Below are positions 8,126 through 16,190 of a stretch of 64,000 bases of DNA, one piece after another; position 1 is the first letter of the stretch, and the number at the start of each line of letters is the position of its first letter. The notes under the pieces are model-generated. The model saw only the letters and a list, made by a program, of their open reading frames with translations, did not search any database and was not told the origin of the DNA. The position numbers and the translations under genes are program-made. The DNA comes from Levilactobacillus suantsaii (GTDB lineage Bacteria > Bacillota > Bacilli > Lactobacillales > Lactobacillaceae): positions 1 to 64,000 of the forward strand of contig NZ_QXIL01000011.1 of assembly GCF_004115745.1 (NCBI RefSeq), written 5' to 3'.

Positions 8126-9370
8126 ATGGTTATGAGAATAAGAGAAAAGTGGATTCAAGTGGGCTTACTAGCGGTAGTGGTAACGCTCTTGGCACTGTTG
8201 GGAATCAATCCAGCGACCAAGGCGCAAGCCAGCAGTACGCTTGCTGACGGTGAATACACCGTCCCAGCAACCTTCGTGAAAAGCACAGATACCAGTTCGA
8301 CATCAGCAGCTGCCCAGTATTTTGCGACTTCAGCAACCGTCACCGCTAAGAACGGGACGTATGATGTCACCTTACCCATCAAAGAATCGGGACAGCAGTA
8401 TATTAAAACTGTCACGGTCAATGATCAAGATGATAATGTCGTTAGTGGGACTAATTTGGTCTTTTCCGTGACCAGCACGGCCACGCAGATTCCGATTACG
8501 TTCACCCTCGATTTGTCGTCGGTCGGCATGGGAACCATGACGGAACCAGCCATTTTAGAGTTAGATTGGTCATCGGCCGAGTCAGTCTCTAATGACGATA
8601 GTTCCTCCTCATCTAGTAGTTCGTCATCGTCAAGTAGTAGTAGCTCCTCTTCATCCAGTAGTTCGTCTTCGAGCAGTAGTAGTTCTTCCTCGTCTAGTAG
8701 TACACCTGCGACCGCTGGCTCAACTACCAGTGACACCGCGACTAGTGAGGCCAATGCTGTTAGCACTAAATCAACGGATCCTACCGCTGGCTGGACCTAC
8801 CAAGTTTTAAAGGAGGATGGCAAGTCGGTTTCGGCGGCTAACCAGTTCTACACCCATACCGCCCAGGTGACTAAAGTTGGCGACCATTACCAGGTTAAGT
8901 TGACCGTGAAATACGCTAAGAATTCGGGGATGACCCAAAAGGGCTTTACGCCATTGACCGTCAACGGTGAAAAGGTCCAAAACGTAACGTACGGCACGAG
9001 CGGCAAATATTACACGAATACTTATACTTTCAACGTACCGTCATTGAAGACGTTGAAGCACTTACTTAAGGGGACCCTGCACGTCACGGTACCGACTGTA
9101 GGCATTGACGAAACCTTTACAGTTCAATTCAAGTTCAGTCACAATGGGTCAGCTGCAACGGGGACCAGCGCGGCGAATAAGACCGCAAGTGGTAGTCAAG
9201 CCGACCAAGCTAGTGCCAGTGACACCGATCCAACGGCCACTACGACCGGAAGTACCGCTGCTGATACGGGCACGTTACCACAAACTCGTGATCACGTGGC
9301 CTTTGGTGCCATCGCGTTTGGTATCGTTGGGTTGATTAGCAGTGTCATCTTTTGGAAGCGGGGGATTTAA
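8126..9370 (+). CDS. cell-wall protein with two NEAT domains and an LPQTx sorting signal
   Basis: This 414-aa protein has a signal peptide (about 1-35, ending TKAQA). NEAT domain 1 spans about 38-150, a poly-Ser linker of about 40 residues follows, and NEAT domain 2 spans about 220-338. The C-terminus has LPQTRD, a hydrophobic segment and a KRG tail, close to the LPQTxE sortase signal of lactobacilli. NEAT domains bind or relay haem. Domain 1 keeps the S-x4-Y loop (SAAAQY) but has lost the YxxxY ligand motif. Domain 2 has YxxxY (YTNTY) but Phe in the first loop. ATG chosen because GGAGG lies 8 nt upstream. The stop is 1 nt before the next gene's ATG. Confidence 0.88.
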   Translation: MVMRIREKWIQVGLLAVVVTLLALLGINPATKAQASSTLADGEYTVPATFVKSTDTSSTSAAAQYFATSATVTAKNGTYDVTLPIKESGQQYIKTVTVNDQDDNVVSGTNLVFSVTSTATQIPITFTLDLSSVGMGTMTEPAILELDWSSAESVSNDDSSSSSSSSSSSSSSSSSSSSSSSSSSSSSSSSSSTPATAGSTTSDTATSEANAVSTKSTDPTAGWTYQVLKEDGKSVSAANQFYTHTAQVTKVGDHYQVKLTVKYAKNSGMTQKGFTPLTVNGEKVQNVTYGTSGKYYTNTYTFNVPSLKTLKHLLKGTLHVTVPTVGIDETFTVQFKFSHNGSAATGTSAANKTASGSQADQASASDTDPTATTTGSTAADTGTLPQTRDHVAFGAIAFGIVGLISSVIFWKRGI

Positions 9371-9371
9371 G

Positions 9372-9929
9372 ATGAAAGCAAAATGGCTCTTAGCGGCGGC
9401 GATTGTCGCTCTGAGTACCTTGGGCCTAGCCACGACCGCGCAAGCTAAGTCGGTGACCTATTCGGCATTGACTTACGGCACGAATAAGACCTCGATGGCC
9501 AGCAAGTACTTTGTTCGACCAGCGAAGGTCACGGTCAAAAACGGCAAGTACTATGTGACGATGCGGTTAAAGACGGCTAACGCATTAGGGAAGTACCCAG
9601 TTAAAGTCTTAAAAGCTAACGGGCAGACCCCACAGAACCTCAAAAAGGTGCATCAATCGGGGAGTTACAATTTATACTACTCGTTCACCGCAACGGCTAG
9701 CCAAATGAAAAATAAGATTACGGCAAAGCTGGCCATCAACGTTTTGCACGTATACAAAGCCAAGCACAACATTTCGTTTAAATTCAAGCAATCGCAATTA
9801 CCCAGTTTGAAGAAGCAGAAGCATACCAGCCAAGCCGCTGTCGCAACTGCGACAACTAGTAGTAGCTCCGCAAAAAAAGCACAAGCACTGCTGCCCGCCA
9901 TTCCCAACCCGCTTCTAGCAGCAGTGTAG
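9372..9929 (+). CDS. NEAT domain protein, short (zero-frame) product
   Basis: This 185-aa reading has a signal peptide (about 1-26, TTAQA-K) and one NEAT domain (about 28-145). Both haem motifs are intact: SMASKY (S-x4-Y) and YNLYY (YxxxY), as in IsdA-type haem binders. Translation in this frame stops shortly after an A7 run, giving a secreted protein without an anchor. The -1 frame continues into a Ser-rich stalk and membrane segment. The gene is translationally coupled to the upstream NEAT gene (GGGGGA site, 1-nt gap). The long product may be the functional form, by frameshifting or by tract-length change. Confidence 0.8.
   Translation: MKAKWLLAAAIVALSTLGLATTAQAKSVTYSALTYGTNKTSMASKYFVRPAKVTVKNGKYYVTMRLKTANALGKYPVKVLKANGQTPQNLKKVHQSGSYNLYYSFTATASQMKNKITAKLAINVLHVYKAKHNISFKFKQSQLPSLKKQKHTSQAAVATATTSSSSAKKAQALLPAIPNPLLAAV
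9872..9927 (+). promoter_or_regulatory. candidate programmed -1 frameshift signal
   Basis: The zero frame reads gcA-AAA-AAA, a perfect A_AAA_AAA slippery heptamer (9872-9878). Seven bases later begins a stem (9886-9894 with 9918-9926, C plus ACTGCTGC pairing with GCAGCAGT plus G). The zero-frame TAG (9927-9929) lies right behind the stem. Heptamer, spacer and stem fit the known layout of bacterial -1 frameshift sites. Confidence 0.55.
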
Positions 9930-10240
9930 CATCATCGAAAGCGCAAAAGACGCCGACCACTGCGGCGTCCCACAAAGCCGCAAGCTCGACTTCCAGTAAA
10001 AAGCCGGCATCGTCTTCTAGCTCAAAGCCGAGCCAAAGTTCGAGTTCGGCCGATCAGGTCGCGGCGGCCCAGTCTAGTAGTCCATCCAAGCATGTGACCC
10101 ACAAGACACAGGACCTCAAGGCCCAATCGGCCGCACCTCAATCTGGGATGAAATGGCTCTTAAGCGGTGCCATTGTCCTGGTCTTGATCCTTATCGGTGG
10201 GGCGACTTGGATTGCCCGGCGGCACGCGCCGAAACATTAA
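9878..10240 (+). other. -1 frame extension of the NEAT protein: Ser-rich stalk and membrane anchor
   Basis: Entering the -1 frame at the A7 run gives an open frame of 120 codons. It encodes a Ser/Ala/Lys-rich stalk and then a transmembrane segment (WLLSGAIVLVLILIGGATW) with a basic tail (ARRHAPKH). Joined to the first 169 residues, it makes a 289-aa membrane-anchored haem-binding protein. The unbroken frame and intact anchor argue that this part is still under selection. Confidence 0.75.
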
Positions 10241-10261
10241 CTTAGCAACAATGATGATTAA

Positions 10262-10302
10262 AAAGAACGCATCCGGAAATTAATTCGGATGCGTTCTTTT
10301 TA
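10262..10302. terminator. bidirectional terminator
   Basis: A stem of AAGAACGCATCCG with its complement is flanked by A and T runs, between the NEAT operon and the convergent ATPase gene. Confidence 0.9.
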
Positions 10303-10312
10303 ATAACGGTGT

Positions 10313-12214
10313 TTAGTTGGTGGCCAATTGTTGGTGCGGAGTTGGTTCCAGCTTAGTGGTGTGGGGCTTGTAAACAATTAAGCGCATCGCGTTGAAGATA
10401 ACGACGAGGATGGAAGCCTCGTGGACGAACATCCCACTGGCCATGTAGATGTAGCCGTAGACCAAGCCAATCAATAAGAAGACGACAGTCAAAATGGCAA
10501 TCGTGATGTTTTGTTTGGTGTTGGCAGCCGTCTTACGGGCTAAGCCAATCGCGTGGGTCAACGCGGTGAAGCTGGACTGCATCAGGACCACGTCAGCCGT
10601 TTCGATGGCCACGTCGGTCCCACCACCCATGGCAATCCCGATGTTAGCGGTCGCCAGTGATGGGCTGTCGTTGATGCCGTCCCCAACGAAGGCAACGTTA
10701 CGACCTTGGTCTTGGAACTGCTTGACGTAGTCGACTTTATCAGCCGGGAGTAAGTCGGCGTGGACTTCGTCGATGGCTAACAAGGCTGCCACGGCGTTGG
10801 CTGTCGCTTGGTTGTCCCCGGTCAACATGACTAGATGCTTGATGCCCTGGCGCTTTAAGGCGGTCAAAGCGGCGGGGACTTCGGGCCGGATTTGATCGGC
10901 AATTCCGAAGATGTAGGCCAATTGTCCCTGGTAACCCACTAAGACGGTGGATTGACCGGCGGCTTGTAGGGCGTCTAAATCAGCATTTTGGGCGGCGGTC
11001 AAGGCGATGTCATGATCAGCTAAAAGCTTGGTATTACCGACGTATAAGGGGGCATCTTGCCAGGTACCAATCATGCCTTGGCCCTTGATAGTGTCGGTCT
11101 GCATAGTGGTCGCGTTAGTTGGCAAACTAGCAGTTAAATGTTGCTTGATGGCTTGGGCCAATGGGTGGTCGGAAGCCTGTTCGATTTGGGCCACTCCACC
11201 GAGGAGATTGTCATCGGTAGTGTAGCGTTTGGTGGCGGCGACCGTCATTTTTCCGGTGGTCAAGGTTCCGGTCTTATCGAAGACCAGCGTGTCGACTTTG
11301 CTCAAGCTGTCGACCACGTCGCCGCCTTTGATCAAGATGCCGTTCTTGGCCCCGTTACCGATACCCGCCACGTTGGAGACCGGCGCCCCGATGACTAAGG
11401 CCCCCGGGCACCCTAAGACCAGCACCGTGATGGCCAGGCGAAAGTCTTGAGAAATCAGAAAAACGAGAATGGCGATGACCAGGACGGCGGGCGTGTAGTA
11501 TTGGGCGAATTTATCGATGAACTTTTCGGCGGGAGACTTGGTGTCCTGCGCTTCTTCGACCAGGTCGATAATCTTAGCGAAAGTAGTTTCGTCGCCGACC
11601 TTGGTGGCCTTGATCTGGACTGTACCGCTTTCGACGATGGCGCCGGAATAAACAGCGTCACCGACTTGTTTACCGACGGGTCGGGATTCACCGGTGATGG
11701 AGGCTTCGTTCACGTACCCGGAGCCGTCAGTGACCGTGCCGTCAACGGGGACTTGGCCCCCGGCTTTGACTAAGACCACGTCACCTTCATCCAAATCGTC
11801 GACGTCGACTTCACTGGTGGCACCGGTGCTGTCGAGTAAGAGTGCGGTCGTCGGGGCCATTTCGGTCAGCGATTTGATGGCGCCGCGCGTCTTGGCCAGG
11901 GTCTTTTGTTCCAGGTAGGATCCGAACAGAAAGAGGAAGGTCACGATGGCTGACTCCTCAAACTGACCGATAGCAAACGCCCCAATGACGGCGATGCTGA
12001 CCAGAAGTTCGATACTGAAGACGCGGGCCTTCAGGGCACCAATCGCCCGTAAGACGATGGGGGCGGCTGCGATGATCGATGCGATGATCCAGACCGTTGC
12101 CGTCAGGTAGCTGAGGTGGACGAACCAGGAGTTGAGAAATCCCAGAATGATCAATCCTGCCGACCAGAAGGTGATGGGCGTGGTGTGTTGAAAGATGTAA
12201 CGTTGAAATGCCAT
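10313..12214 (-). CDS. heavy-metal P1B-type ATPase, no HMA domain
   Basis: This 633-aa pump exports metal ions at the cost of ATP. It has TGES (actuator), DKTGTLT (phosphorylated Asp), the P1B-specific HP pair (SDHPLA), TGDN and GDGINDSP. Six to eight membrane spans are visible. The membrane metal site is CPG (GCPGALVIG) rather than the usual CPC or SPC, so the metal cannot be assigned. No N-terminal metal-binding domain is present. A separate HMA protein under the same type of promoter lies 4 kb away. The gene is transcribed alone from a Crp/Fnr-like promoter. Iron, zinc or copper are all possible substrates. Confidence 0.93.
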   Translation of the reverse strand: MAFQRYIFQHTTPITFWSAGLIILGFLNSWFVHLSYLTATVWIIASIIAAAPIVLRAIGALKARVFSIELLVSIAVIGAFAIGQFEESAIVTFLFLFGSYLEQKTLAKTRGAIKSLTEMAPTTALLLDSTGATSEVDVDDLDEGDVVLVKAGGQVPVDGTVTDGSGYVNEASITGESRPVGKQVGDAVYSGAIVESGTVQIKATKVGDETTFAKIIDLVEEAQDTKSPAEKFIDKFAQYYTPAVLVIAILVFLISQDFRLAITVLVLGCPGALVIGAPVSNVAGIGNGAKNGILIKGGDVVDSLSKVDTLVFDKTGTLTTGKMTVAATKRYTTDDNLLGGVAQIEQASDHPLAQAIKQHLTASLPTNATTMQTDTIKGQGMIGTWQDAPLYVGNTKLLADHDIALTAAQNADLDALQAAGQSTVLVGYQGQLAYIFGIADQIRPEVPAALTALKRQGIKHLVMLTGDNQATANAVAALLAIDEVHADLLPADKVDYVKQFQDQGRNVAFVGDGINDSPSLATANIGIAMGGGTDVAIETADVVLMQSSFTALTHAIGLARKTAANTKQNITIAILTVVFLLIGLVYGYIYMASGMFVHEASILVVIFNAMRLIVYKPHTTKLEPTPHQQLATN

Positions 12215-12279
12215 GTAAGTCGTTCCTTTCTATTAAGTGGGGAAGTTGATTAAATATGCTTGCCTCAATTGCTGACTCT

Positions 12280-12324
12280 AGTATGCCCCCACCCGGGATT
12301 AGTTAACTTGACGTGAATCAAGTT
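12280..12324 (-). promoter_or_regulatory. Crp/Fnr-type activator site and -10 of the P1B ATPase
   Basis: The palindrome AACTTGA-N6-TCAAGTT (12305-12324) contains TTGAC-N4-ATCAA, one base from the Fnr consensus TTGAT-N4-ATCAA. The minus-strand -10 (CATACT, 12280-12285) begins 19 bp further on. With a start site 7 bp after the -10, the palindrome centre falls at -41.5, the class II activator position. No -35 box is evident. The same design recurs at 16457-16501. Confidence 0.7.
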
Positions 12325-12361
12325 GGCGGAAAAAGATTAAAAATTATGATGAGACTAGATT

Positions 12362-12405
12362 AAAGTAGCGGTCAAGCCTTGATATTAGGGCTTGACCGCT
12401 ACTTT
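12362..12405 (-). terminator. terminator of the XRE-cupin regulator
   Basis: A long stem (AAAGTAGCGGTCAAG and its complement) lies just after the regulator stop; on the minus strand it ends in A/T-rich sequence. Confidence 0.75.
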
Positions 12406-12430
12406 AGCACGATTGACTTGTTGGGAGAGA

Positions 12431-12991
12431 TTAGCCGTGGTGTTCACTATTTCTATGCTGACTATCATGAACAATGATCATTTTAACGGGAAGACTGCCT
12501 AAATTTCCCCAATTATGTGGTAACTGGGAATTAAGGTGGGTTGCGTCGCCCGGGTAGAGTTTGTAAATTTGGTCGTTAATAATTAAGGTTAACGTCCCAG
12601 CGAGAATGTACAAAAATTCTTCGCCCTCATGAGTGTATGCCTTGGGTAGCTCCTTGGCTTCGGTTGGCAACAAAATTAATAACTCCGGTTGCATAGTTAG
12701 CGTAGTAGATTTAGAACTGAGTGGTTTATAAATGGCGTGATTGAGCTGTTTATCAATTTTTTGGTTGTAGCTTCGAATAATGATTTGATCGTCACTATCA
12801 TCGTCGAAGAAGTATTGGATAGTGACGTTAAAGACGTCAGCTATTTTTTTAAGGTTAGCGACGTCAATCGTTGTCTTTCCTCTTTCAAATTGAGAAATAA
12901 ATCCAATTGATAGGTCGACTTCAGCTGCAAGTTCCTTAAGCGTCTTCCCACTTTGGGTCCGTAGAGCTTTTAATTTTTCCCCAATGTTCAT
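12431..12991 (-). CDS. XRE-family regulator with C-terminal cupin
   Basis: This 186-aa protein has an HTH_3 domain at about residues 7-61 (LKELAAEVDLSIGFISQFERG) and a cupin at about 110-180 (EGEEFLYILAGTL, LYPGDATHLN). This XRE-cupin family, which includes PuuR-like proteins, often senses small amino-acid-related ligands and controls neighbouring catabolic or transport genes. It is divergent from the membrane protein and proC operon, its likely target. GC is lower than in its neighbours. An inverted repeat just upstream could be its operator. Confidence 0.9.
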   Translation of the reverse strand: MNIGEKLKALRTQSGKTLKELAAEVDLSIGFISQFERGKTTIDVANLKKIADVFNVTIQYFFDDDSDDQIIIRSYNQKIDKQLNHAIYKPLSSKSTTLTMQPELLILLPTEAKELPKAYTHEGEEFLYILAGTLTLIINDQIYKLYPGDATHLNSQLPHNWGNLGSLPVKMIIVHDSQHRNSEHHG

Positions 12992-13031
12992 GGTTAGATA
13001 ACCCCTTTAATTAGACTTGATGCTACCCTAA

Positions 13032-13052
13032 TTATCGTCGAAGGGGCGATAA
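13032..13052. promoter_or_regulatory. inverted repeat, possible operator
   Basis: TTATCG-N9-CGATAA lies 40-60 bases upstream of the XRE-cupin start. It is a candidate autoregulatory site; no second copy was found near the divergent promoter. Confidence 0.3.
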
Positions 13053-13123
13053 AAGACAATACAGCTGAAAATGAAAATGTTCGTTAATTATTATACTAAA
13101 ATGAAATTATAAGCGTTTAAATG

Positions 13124-13152
13124 TTGATTATTTTATATTCGTGAATTATAAT
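13124..13152 (+). promoter_or_regulatory. promoter of the membrane protein-proC operon
   Basis: TTGATT (13124-13129), a 17-bp spacer and TATAAT (13147-13152) make a near-consensus sigma-A promoter. It leaves an untranslated leader of about 225 bases before the first start codon. I see no known riboswitch or T-box in this leader. Confidence 0.6.
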
Positions 13153-13383
13153 AATGCTCGATTAATCAAGTTAAAAAGTGAGCATGTTCGTAAAACGATG
13201 ACAAAATGAGAATGATAGGTACTTTGAAAAATGTGATGTCTGCGACTACGGGAAATTTATTGATTAAGGTTAATGACCGTCATCAGGAATCCTAGAATGG
13301 TCCAGATTCATGAAGACTTAAGCACCCGATGCCGTAGTGATTACCTGAGCAAATGGTTGGATTTGAAATAGGGGGATTTCAAG

Positions 13384-14685
13384 ATGGGATTACGGAAGCT
13401 GGCGAGTTTTAGACTGACGAAAAAAAAGACTCGAGGATACGCACAAAATCAAGCGCAGGCTCAACCGGAACCAGAGATTGATCTACAAGATGATGGTGAG
13501 ATGACGCTTGATGCCGCGCCAGACACGGCTCATTTTCGCCGTGAAATCAGTAAAGGAACGTTCATTAGTCTGGGGTTCTTATTGTTATTAGGCATTTATT
13601 TCTCAAGTGTGATGGGGTTTGGGACTATGTTCAGTGTCGTCATGAGTACGGCCCACGACCTCTTATTAAATACGATTTTTTACATCATGGGTGTGGCCGT
13701 CTTAGCTGGTGCGGTCTCAACGTTGTTTTCTGAATTTGGAGTTACGGCACTGTTAAATAAATTACTGGCTCCGTTAATGAAGCCGCTGTTTAACTTGCCC
13801 GGTGTGGCTTCTCTAGTGGCAATCACGACTTACTTTTCTGATAATACGGCGGTGGCTGTTGTGGCTCAGGATCCGTCGGTTGCGAAGTACTATAAGAAGT
13901 ACCAGTGGGTCACCATGATTAATTTGGGGACCACCTTCGGGATGGGGATTATCCTTGCCGGAGGAATCTTGGGCATTCAGTCCGGGAAGTTTGTATCGTG
14001 TGTGGCGGTTGGGTCGTTATGCACAATCGTAGGTGGGGTAGTCAGTAATCGACTATTAATGTGGAAGACCAAGAAAATGTATGGTATGGACGCGGACGTT
14101 GACGAGAAGTGTCTGGCTAGTGACTTGGAACCAGCGCCGAAAGGTTACCGGAGAATTCGAGACGGTGGCCCCTTCCAGCGGGGACTGAGTGCCGCGTGTG
14201 ATGGTGGTAAAGTTGGGGTTAACTTGGGGATGTCGATTATCCCTGGTGTCTTGATTTTCACCACGTTAGTTATGATGTTGACCAATGGTCCCAGCGTGGT
14301 TCACGGACATGAAGTGTATCAAGGCGTGACTTACGAAGGGACGGGCTTGTTACCAATGCTGGGCGATAAGCTGTCGTTCATTCTACAGCCCCTGTTTGGT
14401 CTGACAAATTCACAGACTCTGGGCCTACCTTTAACATCATTAGGGGCTGCCGGCGCCTCACTAGCTGGGGCTAAGCAAATGGCAGATGCCGGAACGATTG
14501 GGATGCATGATATGACAGTCTATTTTGCCATCGCGTGGTGTTGGTCAGGGTTCTTATCCGCTCACGCCTCGATTGCCGATACAATGAAGACACGTGAAAT
14601 TACAACTTTTGCTATGTTCGCACAATTGATTGGTGGCTTAGTTGCGGGAGTGGTCGCAAATTATGCGGCACAGTTGATCTTTTAG
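13384..14685 (+). CDS. Gate-domain membrane protein (CD0519/CD1768-like)
   Basis: This 433-aa protein has an unusual charged N-terminal tail (about 1-60) and then roughly ten membrane spans. The segments TTYFSDNTAVAVVAQDPSV and GAAGASLAG fit the Gate/nucleoside-recognition superfamily and resemble the uncharacterised CD0519/CD1768 group known from clostridia and lactobacilli. It starts after AGGGGG and is followed, 24 bases on, by proC. With the XRE-cupin regulator opposite, transport of proline or a related amino acid is a reasonable guess. The transport function itself is inferred. Confidence 0.75.
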   Translation: MGLRKLASFRLTKKKTRGYAQNQAQAQPEPEIDLQDDGEMTLDAAPDTAHFRREISKGTFISLGFLLLLGIYFSSVMGFGTMFSVVMSTAHDLLLNTIFYIMGVAVLAGAVSTLFSEFGVTALLNKLLAPLMKPLFNLPGVASLVAITTYFSDNTAVAVVAQDPSVAKYYKKYQWVTMINLGTTFGMGIILAGGILGIQSGKFVSCVAVGSLCTIVGGVVSNRLLMWKTKKMYGMDADVDEKCLASDLEPAPKGYRRIRDGGPFQRGLSAACDGGKVGVNLGMSIIPGVLIFTTLVMMLTNGPSVVHGHEVYQGVTYEGTGLLPMLGDKLSFILQPLFGLTNSQTLGLPLTSLGAAGASLAGAKQMADAGTIGMHDMTVYFAIAWCWSGFLSAHASIADTMKTREITTFAMFAQLIGGLVAGVVANYAAQLIF

Positions 14686-14709
14686 ATGTCATAAGAAAGA
14701 GGGATGATG

Positions 14710-15516
14710 ATGAAAAAAACGATTGGATTTATTGGCGGCGGTAACATGGGACGAGCGATGATGGCCGGTTTGCTTAAGTCGGGGCAGTATCAGCCGACTG
14801 AGGTTTACGTGTTCGACCCTTCAGTTAAAGTGCGGAAGCATTTAGAGGATACTTTGGGTGTACAACCGACCACGACTGTTGAAGATTTGGTTGATAACGC
14901 AGGGATTATCGTCTTAGCCGTTAAACCTCAGGTATTGAACCAGGTCTTGGCGAAAATCAATGGTAGGGTTAATGAACAGCAACTCGTGATTTCAATTGCG
15001 GCGGGGGTCACTTTGGCCCAGTTAGCAGCGGGGTTAACCGGTCGTTTGAAACTGATTCGGGTGATGCCAAATACACCAGCATTGGTGGGAGCAGGAATGG
15101 CAGCCATTGCTACGAATGAGAACGTTGATGAGCAGGAAAAGCAATTGGCGGTTACGCTGTTTAGCAGTTTTGGCTTAGCCAAGGTAGTACCAGAACATCT
15201 TATTGATGCAGTTGTCGGTGTCTCTGGTTCTGGACCCGCCTACGTTTATTTATTCATCGAGGCGCTGGCCGATAGTGCAGTGCTTGAAGGGATGCCAAGA
15301 AAAGATGCCTATGAATTTGCGGCTCAAACTGTTCTGGGATCGGCCAAAATGGTATTGGAAACACGGGAACACCCGGGCAATCTAAAGGACATGGTTTGTT
15401 CCCCTGCTGGAACCACGATTACAGGTGTCCGGGTCTTAGAAACTGGGGGCTTCCGGGGATTAGTTATGGATACGGTTCACGCTGTGGCGGAAAAGAACCG
15501 CCAAATGGCTGAATGA
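14710..15516 (+). CDS. proC: pyrroline-5-carboxylate reductase
   Basis: The enzyme makes L-proline from pyrroline 5-carboxylate with NAD(P)H. The 268-aa protein has the N-terminal GFIGGGNMGRAMMAG fold signature, VMPNTPALVGAG, SGSGPAYVY and the C-terminal family signature CSPAGTTITGVRVLE. Three ATG codons run in tandem; the third (14710) has the best spacing to the GAAAGAGGG site. It is the second gene of an operon with the Gate-type membrane protein and ends in a strong terminator. Confidence 0.95.
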   Translation: MKKTIGFIGGGNMGRAMMAGLLKSGQYQPTEVYVFDPSVKVRKHLEDTLGVQPTTTVEDLVDNAGIIVLAVKPQVLNQVLAKINGRVNEQQLVISIAAGVTLAQLAAGLTGRLKLIRVMPNTPALVGAGMAAIATNENVDEQEKQLAVTLFSSFGLAKVVPEHLIDAVVGVSGSGPAYVYLFIEALADSAVLEGMPRKDAYEFAAQTVLGSAKMVLETREHPGNLKDMVCSPAGTTITGVRVLETGGFRGLVMDTVHAVAEKNRQMAE

Positions 15517-15550
15517 AAGGCAGCGCTTAAGAGTCATAATTGACGAGTAA

Positions 15551-15599
15551 CCTAAAAAGGGACCCAACAGAAAGTAATCTTCTGTTGGGTCCCTTTAGG
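15551..15599. terminator. terminator between proC and dps
   Basis: A very long perfect stem (CCTAAAAAGGGACCCAACAG and its near complement) usable in both directions, since proC and dps are convergent. Confidence 0.9.
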
Positions 15600-15627
15600 T
15601 AACGCGGCTCGTAGTCCGCAGTCAACT

Positions 15628-16176
15628 TTAGTCATCATCATCGTCGTCTTCGTCTAAGCCGTCGCGGGCGTCGTTACCCAAGATGGCTTGGAGTTCGCGG
15701 ATGATGTGGTTATTCGTGCCGCGCAGGGTGGTCAAAAAGGCGGCCAGGGCTGGACGATCTTCTTTTGCGGCCAGCTTGATGGCCCGGTCGATAAAGAGGT
15801 TGTGCGTGTCCGCATCGTGGACTAATTCATCAACTTGGTCGGTAGCGGACAAGTATTTCTTGGCACCACTTTCCTCTAACATGTTGTACTCCCCAAATTC
15901 TTGGGTGGTCGTCGAGACCAGTTCCCCTTCGTCGAGCAATAGTTCACCGAGCGCATCGAATTGCTTGCGGTAGGTGGCGATGTAATCCGCTAAGAGATCG
16001 CGGACGCTGGGAGCGAGTGGGCCTTTGACAGACCAACGGACTTGGTGGAACTTCACAATCGAGATGTGTAAGTTAGCCAGGATATGGTTGGTCATGGCCC
16101 CGGCCGTCGGGACGTGGTGGTCGTGGTCGGCTTGGGCTTGTTCAGCGGCGTAACGGTCTTCAATCGTGGTGGTCAT
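15628..16176 (-). CDS. dps: Dps family ferritin-like protein
   Basis: This 182-aa Dps/ferritin-like protein normally forms a 12-mer that oxidises and stores iron and may coat DNA. The first helix carries HQVRWSVKGP, which keeps the ferroxidase His. Where L. innocua Dps has His43 and acidic residue 47, this protein has Arg and Ala (VRDLLAD). The Asp/Glu pair in FDALGE is retained, so the ferroxidase centre looks incomplete. The tail ends in a run of acidic residues (DGLDEDDDDDD). It is the second gene of the HMA-dps operon, 14 bases after the HMA stop. Confidence 0.92.
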   Translation of the reverse strand: MTTTIEDRYAAEQAQADHDHHVPTAGAMTNHILANLHISIVKFHQVRWSVKGPLAPSVRDLLADYIATYRKQFDALGELLLDEGELVSTTTQEFGEYNMLEESGAKKYLSATDQVDELVHDADTHNLFIDRAIKLAAKEDRPALAAFLTTLRGTNNHIIRELQAILGNDARDGLDEDDDDDD

Positions 16177-16190
16177 AGGAAACTTCCTTT

